NCBI GenBank assembly: GCA_001592805.2
Contig: CP051142.1
Coordinates: 2,976,001 to 3,040,000, forward strand
Direction of reading: 5' to 3'
Source: Peltaster fructicola
Lineage: Eukaryota; Ascomycota; Dothideomycetes
DNA length: 64,000 bases
Shown here: positions 1 to 9,448 of the stretch, one piece after another
How positions within the stretch are numbered: the first letter of the stretch is position 1
How the letters are laid out: every line of letters begins with the position of its first letter
The notes under the pieces: model-generated
What the model saw: only the letters and a program-made list of their open reading frames with translations
Database searches by the model: none
What the model was told of the DNA's origin: nothing
Position numbers and translations under genes: made by a program

Positions 1-1748
1 TAGAACTGTGCAAAGCGTTCATACTGCTTGACGATGGCATTGGGAGGTGTGAATGGTGTGCTGGTCAATGTTAGAGGCCAGAAGCCAGCTCCCAGGATCT
101 GGTAGGAGGCGTCAATGCCGCTGTCACCAGTCAGAGATGTGCTGAGGTATGAATCGTAAGCCTTGTTGAGATCCTTGCTAGTCTGGACGTCCTGGTACAT
201 TCGCTGCAATTTGTTGGTGTATTCGAAACCACTGGCGTCCTTGAGCTTGGAGATCATAGAAGTCTCTGCATCACCGCTAGCAGATGTGCCGTGGACCAGA
301 CGTCGAGCGAGCAGTCGAGAGTAGAACTTCTGGAAGACGTCCTTGTCTTCAATGTATTTGAAGATAGTCATCACATCGTTCAATGATTTCTCCACGTCGT
401 TCTCTTCACTGCTCTTCGCCGAGCGCTTGAGAACGTCATCGGAGTGCTTTGCGAGCAGTTCTGGTGAGCGCGCAGAGTTCTTGGAGCATACTTTGTTGCG
501 GTTGACGTATTCGCGGCAGGCGTTGTCGAGAGCTCGAACGAATTCAGGGTCTCCGTTGAAAGCAGTATTGACCAGAGCTGAATAGTGGGCGTGCACCTCG
601 AGCAGTGCATCGATGTAGGCTTTCGAATCTGGAGCGTCAGCCTGCTGTACCGCCTTGTCAACTGCTGCCAGTCCACACTGCTTGACGTGAGCCTCAAACT
701 TGACGCGCAGGGGGTCCAGTCCTTCACGAATGCGAGCAAGTAGCTTATACATACGCGCCATGTCAGCTTCGCGGTCGTTATCCAGTAGGAGCTGAAATTC
801 GTCGCGCAAGACTGTAGCGTGTTTGGCGATCAGCGCGTTCTCACAAGTCTTCATCAGTGGTGTCATGATCTCATTCAGCAGGTACAACGGTACTCGCTCT
901 TTCTCCTCATCGAGTCGTCGCTCAGCCTTCTTCATGTAGTCGACTACTGAGTTGACGGCTAAGAACTCTGCCGACTCCTTCTCGTAGTACTTTTCGGTAG
1001 CGGCCAAGAATGGGGTCTCGAAGTATTCCCGGTATACATCGAGAGTGGTCTTGGTACTGTCAGCATCATCGATGCCCAGAGAGACGAACGAGTCAACCAC
1101 AGACTTGATCTTAGATTGTTCGATCGTTTCACCATTGCGCTGTTTCTCGACGAGTCGGAGTACAGCCGCCATGACCGCATTTTGTGTTGTGCCAAACATA
1201 TCCTCTTTCCATCGCACCAGATGCAGCGTGTAGATATCGTAGACATCTTTCTTGCCCTCTTCCATCTCTCTCTTGACCCAGTGTCGATTGAGATAGCGGA
1301 ACAAGTGGTGATCGTATGTGCCGGCTGTAGTGTATCGCTTCCACTCCTTGATGTAGAATGTGAGGAGAGCTTCATCTACATGTAGCACCATCTCGGCATG
1401 CACACCTGTGAGGTGACCCTTCAGAAAGTCGTTCAGCCGGCGATACAGATCCTCTCCGAGCAGGTGTGCTCCGCGGTGGCTCGAGTTAAGGTGGCTAGGA
1501 CTGACAGCCTTCTGAGCTGTGCAGAAGTTGTGGATGAGCGAGTACAGGTTCATGTATGTCTTCATGTCGAGTCCGTCGCGAAGGTTATTCATCATACGTT
1601 CCACGCCCCATTCTAAGTATGCCCACCTGTAAATGTCAGCTCTGAACTGTTTGGATCTTGATAGTACTCACGTTCCGTTGATATCATCTTTGTTCTGTGG
1701 AAGTGGAGGAGCCTGCCGGCTTTTTGGCATGCTCGCCACGGCCGTCAT
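1..1748 (-). CDS. cul1: Cullin-1 (SCF ubiquitin ligase scaffold), 3' part outside window
   Basis: Scaffold of SCF ubiquitin ligases: the N-terminal cullin repeats bind Skp1/F-box proteins and the C-terminal part binds the RING protein Rbx1. Exons are 1672..1748 and 1..1626, with a 45-nt intron (1627..1671, GTGAGT...ACAG). The protein opens with MTAVASMPKSRQAPP, then the segment NGTWAYLEWGVERMMNNL, typical of fungal Cul1 N-termini, followed by cullin-repeat text such as HNFCTAQK, ALLTFYIKEWKRYT and the cullin-homology stretch KDVFQKFYSRLLARRLVHG. About 567 residues are in the window; family members are about 760-780 residues, so the C-terminal cullin domain and the neddylation site lie beyond base 1. 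The reading frame is intact to the window edge. Cul1 is preferred over Cul3/Cul4 because of the N-terminal sequence, by recollection of the family. Confidence 0.93.
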
Positions 1749-2233
1749 GACGAAGAGTGATCGTGGGGCTTGAACGAGGCCGTGTCTAAGTGATCGAGCT
1801 GTCGATGGTAGTCGCAAAAGCCGGAGGAGCCAGCAGTGTGTAAGAAGTGTGTCAGTCGTAAAACTAAGTGGCGACTAACGGAAGAGGGAGATCGTGAAGT
1901 CGTAAGAATCGTGAGGTAGAGTGAAGCGATCTGGTTGTGTGTAATTGTAGATGTCCGGTCAGTGACTGCGAGCTGCACATGTCACACCTTAAGTTGGGCA
2001 CGCACGGACACTTTCTGCGCCTCAGGCAAAGCCCATTATTGAAGCCTGCTCGTTCACAAAACGCCGTAGATATTGTGGACTCGGACTCGATACAGCTATG
2101 AGACTTTGCCATGAAGCTTGCCTGACATACTGAAGATATTCCTGAACCAAGATCAGGTGGACTGATGCTTACTGATACAGCAATACCTCGTCATGGCTAC
2201 CGGGAAGCTCGTCGACGACGACTGGGCAACCCA
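1749..2233. other. Intergenic, cullin-1 5' side / TPK 3' side
   Basis: This 485-bp gap holds the cullin-1 promoter and leader (minus strand) and the 3' flank of the thiamine pyrophosphokinase gene. Short minus-strand ORFs here (for example 1864..2112) have no recognisable features. I see no RNA gene or repeat. Confidence 0.5.
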
Positions 2234-3040
2234 TCATCTGTCTGAAAGAGACGCAGAGAGTTCCACAGTGAAGAGTACCTCTCGATCTGTACTGACCTCG
2301 ACCACATCCTGTACGATATGATTACTAGTGCTCACGATACTACCCATCTCTGTGTGCCAATCGTGCACATCCCATTCGAAGCCTCGTGTGCTGATCACGG
2401 CTGGTCCGTAGATAGGCAAGATGCCTGCATGCTTGCGAATGATGCCTTGACCGAGAGGAGTCGCCAACGTTGTATGGCCTCGCTCGAGCACGACCGATAT
2501 CGAAGACTCGCTAAAGAACCAAATCCGAGTATCGACTCGACGCTTGTGCTCGCGATAGAGTTCATGCACAAGGCCAATGCCCTGGTCGACTCGGCCACCT
2601 AGACTTCCTAAGACGAGAATGTCACGAGCTTGTGTATCGATCTCAAAGACCCGTTTGACGGCTTTTTGGAAGTCTGTACTGTACTGATCCGGATCTTTCG
2701 TGACCTTCACGCCGAGGTTAGCGTAGGCTTGCTGTACCTTGGGAGATATGGAGTCCAGGTCGCCGTGTATGTATTGTGGAAGATGCTTCTGCAAAGCAAT
2801 GTCGTAAGCAAGATCTGAGTACTGCTCGGTCACCAGGTCAAACAGTCTGTCGGCACCTGCATCCGCGCACACAACAAAATCGGCATGGTTGTACAGCCGT
2901 TGAAAGCATTCAAAATTGGCGATATGTGAATTCAGAATTATCAATGCAGTCCCGTGGTCTTCATGCTTGAGCGGTGTGGAGCGAGAAAGAAAGCGAGCTG
3001 GGTCCAAACGTGGTGAGATCTCAGTCGCACCCTTCTGCAT
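2234..3040 (-). CDS. THI80: Thiamine pyrophosphokinase
   Basis: Transfers pyrophosphate from ATP to thiamine, making thiamine diphosphate (ThDP) in the cytosol. The model is a single exon of 268 aa. Family motifs are visible in order: ALIILNSHIANF, VCADAGADRLFDL (substrate-binding Asp), the metal-binding GDLDS, DQYSTDFQKA, VLGSLGGRVDQ, and near the C-terminus GFEWD followed by STSNHIV, matching the thiamine-binding C-terminal domain. The frame stays open to an ATG at 3292, but the extra ~84 residues look unlike the family; the start at 3040 gives the usual leader with a PARFL segment before ALIILN and a normal length. The gene is divergent from MIA40. A ThDP-using enzyme lies about 3.5 kb away, which may be coincidence. 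Confidence 0.93.
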   Translation of the reverse strand: MQKGATEISPRLDPARFLSRSTPLKHEDHGTALIILNSHIANFECFQRLYNHADFVVCADAGADRLFDLVTEQYSDLAYDIALQKHLPQYIHGDLDSISPKVQQAYANLGVKVTKDPDQYSTDFQKAVKRVFEIDTQARDILVLGSLGGRVDQGIGLVHELYREHKRRVDTRIWFFSESSISVVLERGHTTLATPLGQGIIRKHAGILPIYGPAVISTRGFEWDVHDWHTEMGSIVSTSNHIVQDVVEVSTDREVLFTVELSASLSDR

Positions 3041-3381
3041 GATGGGAGTGCCTCCGATATGTGTAAAGAGTGACCAGCATTGATTCAAGAATGCTCGGTG
3101 ATAGCTTGCAAATCTATGACGCCGGACCTCAACTTGCCTTATCGATGCAAGCAGCAACGAGGATTGAGTCCAGTCGCACGACCACTCCGGATGTCGAGCT
3201 CGAGAGGAGATATTCAGGCTGCGTGTCGGTGGTCGCAGGGTCCATGAGCTCGTAAGGCGTGTGCATGATCTTGACGTTGCCGTGGCCTTCATCCTTAGTC
3301 AGCAGTGGTTCACAAAAATCCGAGCGGGCATGTTCGACCGAAAAACATCACTTGCAGCTGTTGCGGCTTGTCACAGCAAAC
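3041..3381. promoter_or_regulatory. Shared upstream region of THI80 and MIA40
   Basis: This 341-bp segment separates two divergent housekeeping genes and must hold both promoters. An upstream ATG at 3329 opens a 22-codon plus-strand ORF that overlaps the MIA40 start in another frame, so it could act as an upstream ORF. No TATA box or clear factor site was recognised. Confidence 0.4.
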
Positions 3382-4355
3382 ATGCATCGATCGAGTAGCT
3401 GGCGGCCGACTGTGTCGGCACTGTCTGCGATCACATCTGCGGCGCCACAACGGACAGGTCGACGATTCGCAGGCTCCTTTGTCGGCAGGACGTCTGCGCG
3501 CGCAACTGGTACGCTCGTCCGATGGGGTCTCGCTGGAGCTGCTGTGTACTATTACAACACATCCAGTGTCTTTGCGGATGAGCCTCGATGTGAGTTTGAT
3601 GACAATTCCCAAAAGGCGTCTCTCTGACAACAGCAGATGCCGCGCAATCACTCCAACAGAGCACCAACGAAGAGACACTTCCATCCATCGATGCCATAGC
3701 TACACAACGTCGCGCTCAAGCGAAACAGACCGCATCTGCAGCCACATTGGACAGCGGAGCAGTAGCGCCATCACCTCTAGACTCCCCAGAAGGACTCGAG
3801 CAAGAAGCACAGCAGCAAGGAGCGTTTAATGAAGAGACGGGAGAGATCAACTGGGACTGCCCCTGCTTAGGCGGAATGGCAGATGGTCCTTGTGGTGAAC
3901 AATTCAAGGCTGCCTTTTCGTGCTTCGTCTTCTCGAAAGAGGAACCAAAGGGCATCGACTGTATCGAACACTTCAAGACGATGCAGAACTGCTTCCGAGA
4001 ACATCCTGACATCTATGGGTCAGAGCTGGACGATGATGATGGCGCGGACATTGATGTGGAGGCACCACAGCCTGGTGTACAACATGCGGTCGATGTGGCT
4101 CGGGAGAAGGTGAACGATGCCGTAGAAAAGACAGCAGACGTCATCCATGCAGACGCCAGCAAGGTCGCAGAAGCTGTCCCACAGGTGTCAGGGGACAAGC
4201 CTGCCGCAACTATCAAGAACACTGCTGCTCGCAAGGCCAGTACCCAGCAGAAGCTGCCTATGGGTGGTGAGGACAGCGAAGGCGAGCTTGTCCCGAAGGC
4301 CTGGCACGATTCGACAGCAGACAACGACAACATTAGCAGCAGTACACAAAAGTGA
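3382..4355 (+). CDS. MIA40: Mia40, mitochondrial intermembrane-space import oxidoreductase
   Basis: Oxidoreductase that traps and oxidises small Cys-rich proteins in the mitochondrial intermembrane space, working with Erv1. Exons 3382..3589 and 3634..4355 give 309 aa; the intron is 44 nt. The N-terminus is a basic presequence ([16 protein letters not shown]) followed by a membrane anchor near [16 protein letters not shown]. The core carries the redox CPC motif (NWDCPCLGG) and the twin CX9C pair ([11 protein letters not shown] and [11 protein letters not shown]). The C-terminal tail is acidic and Ala-rich. The start was chosen because it gives the presequence; the frame is open further upstream to 3259 without targeting character. 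The acceptor is a CAGCAG tandem (see findings). Confidence 0.95.
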
Positions 4356-4876
4356 TTCGTCAGATCTTCCTCATGTAACAATATAGCATATGCGCTTGGC
4401 TGCGCTTGTACATCGGAACATTCTACTCATACCGCCTCCAACTACATATCCTGAAACCAGCTAGTCAGATTGCTACTGATGAGCTTCGATTAATCGCTGT
4501 CTTGATGGCGCAGATGAGTTGGTAGGATGCCGATGTCATGGTTGGAAGGATGCTGCAGCTAGCACGTGACGTGGCGGAGCCGCCCTTTGCGTCAACGAGT
4601 CCAACGCCTACACCTATGAGTGCTTCAGCCATCTCACGCCGCAAACTAACATCAAATGTACTAATACGACTCCTCGCCTCTGCGTAGCACCTCTTCCTGT
4701 TGTCAACATTCTGCTACGCCCGTACATAACACCTGCTACGATTAGGTCAAGCACGATCGGCTAAACGCCTGCCTCAACATCCGGAATAGCGGCTGCTATC
4801 GCTGGTTTGCTGGACGACATCTCCATTCACATCGCCGTCGTGCGAGTGTGAAGTAGCTTAGACTACAAGACCGCAC
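4356..4876. other. Intergenic between MIA40 and SSH4-like gene
   Basis: This 521-bp gap holds the 3' flank of MIA40 and the promoter of the next plus-strand gene. No RNA gene, repeat or conserved ORF was recognised. Confidence 0.5.
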
Positions 4877-6416
4877 ATGGCGCCGCAGCTGCTGTTGCAG
4901 GCACAAGATGCTGCGCCGTCGACCTTGCTCAGCAGCGATCAATATACACTACCCACCTCCTCACTCGCCAACGACGATGCCGAACACACCACATACACAT
5001 TCGACGACATGAGGCAATGGCAGTCTTTACGCACACACAGTGCTATGGGAGACTCCATGAGCGTCCAAGGGCTGAATAACACCGCAAAGGGGATACTTAT
5101 CGGCATGATATCTGCGTTTGGAACGGCTGCACTGGTCGGAATCGTCCTCGCTATTGTATATTTCTTTCGATACACAAGTCGAGGTCGCATTCTACTGGAC
5201 AGGATAAGCCGGCCTGGAGAATTCGATGATGAGCAGGCTTTCCTGCGAGAAGAGGAAGATGCTTTGGCAGAGATGGACGATCTGCAGCGGACAGAGTATC
5301 TCAGAGCCAAAGGTGAGTATTGAGATACGTCTAAGATGAGGATACTGACTATCGGCAGCCTTTGTACAAGCAAATCCTCCTGAATCCACACCAACCGATA
5401 TATCATTAAGTCAATTTCTGGCGATACAGGAGAAGGGTGTGTCTGCTTGGGAATTTGAGCCGGAGCTAGAGATTGCCAACTGCTTCGTAGAAGCGAGGAC
5501 TGAGATAGAGTTCTTCGACTCGGAGTGCAGTGTCCAATCCAACCTGCCGATCCCTAAGCAGAATGAGGTCTACTATTTCGAGGCGAAGATCTACGACAAG
5601 CCAGACTCGAGTCTGATCAGTATTGGCCTCACGACACGACCATACCCACTCTTCCGGTTGCCTGGCTTCCACCGTTGCAGCATAGCATACACATCTGCAG
5701 GTCCACGACGATATAACCAGCCATTCACACCCACAACTTATGGACCACCGTATGTCCAAGGAGACGTCGTGGGTGTCGGCTACCGACCACGAACAGGCAC
5801 GATATTTTTCACCCGCAACGGCAAGAAGCTGGATGATGTGGCACACAACCTCAAATCACAGAACTTCTTTCCCACGGTTGGCGCAACTGGACCTGCTACT
5901 GTGCATGTCAATTTCGGGCAGATGGGCTTCGTTTTCATTGAGGCGAACGTCAAGAAGTGGGGACTGGCACCTATGTCGGGAAGTCTTGCACCTCCGCCAC
6001 CATACGGTAGCGAGCAAGGAAGCATATTGTTGGAGAGTGGCCGGGATGCCAGCCGCGATAGCTTCAATTATCCAGGGCATTTCCGTAACTCGTCTGCACA
6101 GCTTAGACTGGCTCGAGGTCCAAGCACGGCTTCTTTGGGCCCAGAGAGAAGTCCAACCGACATCTCACTTGCACAATTGAACTTTGTCGACATGGAAGAT
6201 GATGCGGGCGAGGGTACGAGCGAGGTGCAACCAGAAGAGTCAGAAGAGCAGTCCCGTGAGGATGAATCACATACCGACAACCCACCGCCAGACTACGAAA
6301 GTCCTACCGATGACACACCGCGTGCCAGCTACGTGGACCGTGGCAGTACAGAGCAACAAAGATTGCTTGACTCTCCACCTATTCCTACCTACGAGGCTGC
6401 TACTGGAGAGCGTTGA
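4877..6416 (+). CDS. SSH4: Ssh4-like SPRY-domain adaptor of Rsp5 ubiquitin ligase
   Basis: Ssh4/Ear1 proteins are single-pass endosomal/vacuolar adaptors that recruit Rsp5 to membrane cargo. Exons 4877..5312 and 5359..6416 (46-nt intron, GTGAGT...GCAG) give 497 aa. A transmembrane helix lies near residues 75-95 (IGMISAFGTAALVGIVLAIVYFF). The SPRY domain follows (VSAWEFEPE, YYFEAKIY, ISIGLTTRPYPLFRLPG, GDVVGVGYRPRTGTIFFTRNGK). The tail is acidic and carries PPDY, a PPxY motif for Rsp5 WW domains, in the context NPPPDYESP. Ssh4 and Ear1 cannot be told apart by eye. With several permeases in the window this is a plausible sorting factor for them, but that is only inference. Confidence 0.9.
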
Positions 6417-6598
6417 GTTGCATAAAGGGCGTTTTGGCTGCATTCATGTTATGATACCAGAGGGACTACCGTCCGAATAAGGTGGAAGGCACAATTGAAG
6501 TGAGCGGTGTATGTGCTACCACACTACAGCTTGGTCACGATGGGCATTAGCATCTCACGAATATCATTATGACTTTTTCATCATGGTCGTGGTTTTCA

Positions 6599-8562
6599 TC
6601 ATCCTATAAGTGCTGCTTTGCCGCCTCCAAACTTACCCTGTGGCCCTTCCAGCTGTGCTTCAAGAACAGCAGACTGTCCGTCCTTGACGCACTGAATAGC
6701 TTCTTCAAGCTTTTGGGCGAGCTCGTCTGCAGTGCTCGCAATGCCTGCCCAACACTTACCGCCGGATGCAGCCTTTGCAATGCCACTGTAGTCAGGCGTG
6801 GGAGCGAAGGAGATATTGAGCTCTTCGTTTGTAGCTTTCGATCCACGGCCGTCTGGATGAACGAGCAGCATCGATTTGCGAGGAGCATTCCAGCCTGTCG
6901 TGTCAGTAGTTTCGAAAGCATTCCGCTCTTCACACACCTTTGTTGTTCAAGACGATGGTCAAGATTGGTATCTCATATCGTTGAGCAATCCAATAGACAG
7001 AGCCTGGGACTGAGAAGAGATATGTGCCATCGCCAACGATCTGACATACGAACTTGCCTTTGTTCTTTCCGCCGTGTTGAGCATCAGTGGCGAGTTTGAT
7101 ACCCAAAGCACCTCCTCCCGACCATCCGAGACCTCCGCCACCACAGTTGATCCAGCTTCCTGGCAGGTGAGCTTGAATTTGATCTGCAACGAAGGCGGTG
7201 TTCGTCACTGCTTCGACAGCCCAGATCGTGTCTTCCGGGCAAGCCTTTCTCAGTTCAGATATCAGATATGAACAGCCATATGTGCCATCTTCAGCTACTT
7301 GAGCTTGCTTGGCGATAGTGTGCAATCTTTCGGAATGTGTCTTCTGCAGAGCAGTCCAGCGATCTTGAAATGCTTGCGAGCTGAGCTTGTCTTGATGGTT
7401 GTTCGAGATGTGGTCCACCAGCTGTGTTATAGCGGTCTCGGCATCTGCTTTGTACCTTGCCAAAGCAGGAATGTAGAAGACTGGCATCTGCTGTTTGAGC
7501 GGATCAACATCGATGTGGACAATTTTGGCATCTTCTCGTGGCTTGCATTGTGTAGGGATCCATGGAACATCAACGTCGAGGCACAGAATGAGATCTGCGA
7601 CCTTGATGCTGTCTTCCACGCCATACCGAAGACCAAGCCAGCCTGGATGTGTAGCAGGGAAACACATGTCGCTACCACCGGTGTCGAGCACTCGGAGGCC
7701 CTTGATCGTGTCTGCCAATCTGACGAGTGCTTGCACAGCAGCATGATTTCGTCCGCTATATCCTGTGATCACCATTGGATTCTCGGCATTGACAAGCAGG
7801 TCGGAAACAAGCTTGATCTGCTTGATTGTCAGTCCACCCAGCTCGACTGGCTGCCAGTGAGCCTGATCAAGCGCATATGGCTCGATGTCCTCCTCCATGG
7901 CTTCTCGAGCTCCGTAGAGGTAGACAGGTCCTCTTGGCTCACTCATAGCAAAGTTGAGCGCTCGGTTGACCAGCTGCTTAACGTTCCGACCACGTTTGAT
8001 CTCGCCTGTGTATCTGCAATACTGGCTGATGATCTGCTTTTGATCTGGTACGTCTTGGATCCAGTGGATGTACTCGGTACGACTGCCACGATATTCACCT
8101 TCGATCGTGTAGGGACTGAGGCCGGCGAATATGAGCACCGGAGCTCGACCACAGCTAGCATTGTGCACCGCGGCTGCGAGTCCCTGAGTTCCGACATCGA
8201 CATGGACGATCACACATTGAGGCTTGTTGGTCAATCTGGCATAGCCGTCTGCCATTGAGAGCGCCACCATCTCGTTCGGACAGGTGATGATCTTAGGAAA
8301 TGCATCTGGTCGTTCTTGTTGGCCTTTGACGATGGCTTCGATGATCGATGGATGATCAGAACCGAGATTCACAAAGCAGTATGTGATGCCGGCCTTGTGT
8401 AATGTCAGGTTGTTCTCATTGCTTCAGACAGCCTTACCTCCCACAGAGCCTCGAAGAAAGCAAAGGATGTTGTGTACAGACTGGTGCTTGTCAGTTTGAC
8501 TTCATGTCGCTACGCCGATGGACTGACGACGATTCGTCTCGTGGCTTTTCTGATGCTGCCAT
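6599..8562 (-). CDS. ThDP-dependent enzyme (acetolactate synthase / benzoylformate decarboxylase-like)
   Basis: Member of the thiamine-diphosphate carboligase/decarboxylase superfamily; the substrate is unknown. The model is 8528..8562, 8438..8486, 6938..8393 and 6599..6894, with introns of 41, 44 and 43 nt, giving 611 aa. Visible features: N-terminal TSLYTTSFAFFEALWE; the catalytic-Glu region CPNEMVALSMADGYAR; a central domain with NPMVITGYSGR; and the C-terminal ThDP/Mg motif beginning GDGTYLF and ending about 30 residues later in NNKGWNAPRK. The last intron falls between NNKG and WNAPRK, and joining restores the family sequence. The first exon (35 nt, start 8562) is the least certain: it was chosen because a GTCAGT...AAG intron restores frame, though the branch motif sits very close to the acceptor. 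Confidence 0.85.
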
Positions 8563-9448
8563 GCTTTTCATTCAGCCTGCCGAAAATACCTGTCTGGAGA
8601 TTGCCTATGTCGTTGAAGTGGACAAAGGTGGCACCTCAAGCTGGGTTCATGAAGCGGGTAATGCTTCGGCACCGCATTTTGGTTACGTATTTCATCAACG
8701 TGCCTCTGTCTGTCCACAATGGGCTCGAAAGTCAGCATTCGAGATGCAGGCCACATGTCTTGTGATCGTGGCGCTGTGTCCGTCATCGTGGTTGATGTGA
8801 TTTCGGCCAGGGTATGGCTAATGTCTCACGTCTTTGTTCACCTCGTCGGAGCGTGCCATTGCAGCGTATTCTATTGGGCTGATGCGCCGATAGATGAAAG
8901 CTTCTCACAAATCCCTCGTGACCGGAGTCCTGAAGGATTCTATACGACATGTTGATGGGATACCCAGAGGCCGTATACGTTGTCAGCACCAATCTTCAAC
9001 GATTGAGCTAGTCGCGTGGCGTCGAGCTCATCTCCGCGCAGACCTCATGCCCTACGACTGCAGCATTCCATCAAAACCCTTTGGAAGACATCAGTTGCAT
9101 AACCAGATCTAAGCGCATCGTCTCATGCACCGACATCAGATCGACACGAGATCAAGCTACAAGACTGCTGGCAACGGGGCGAAAGAGCTCCCACAACCCT
9201 TATCTGTGTGGCTGCATTGCACAAGGATCTTTGACGCTCGACAACGATCTAGACGCCTTGCTTTTTCCTAGGAGCTTCGTCAACATGCATTCATCAACGA
9301 CCGTCCTCTGATATCTCGGATGTACATCATACTTGCCAGCGTGAGTACCTTACATCACTCTCACTTTCCCTTGTTTTCTCCACACGCATGAGTGCTTGCG
9401 CTTGCCAATAATGCTCAACGAAGCTCAATCGCCAGTCGGTCCTTGAAG
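8563..9448. promoter_or_regulatory. Shared upstream region of ThDP enzyme and TOK1
   Basis: 886 bp between divergent genes. On the plus strand, a GTGAGT at about 9340 followed by pyrimidine-rich sequence (TCACTCTCACTTTCCC) suggests a possible leader intron for TOK1, but the acceptor is unclear. ORFs in this stretch show no recognisable domain. Confidence 0.35.

Noticed and set aside
7299-8258. 319-codon plus-strand ORF
   Set aside because: Antisense to the ThDP enzyme, whose motifs and introns are clear; no domain in the antisense product.
2234-8562. A thiamine gene cluster made of THI80 and the ThDP enzyme
   Set aside because: Two unrelated genes (MIA40, SSH4-like) lie between them and no thiamine regulatory element was seen; proximity may be chance.
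8402-8800. 132-codon plus-strand ORF upstream of TOK1
   Set aside because: Overlaps the first exons of the ThDP enzyme antisense and has no domain.
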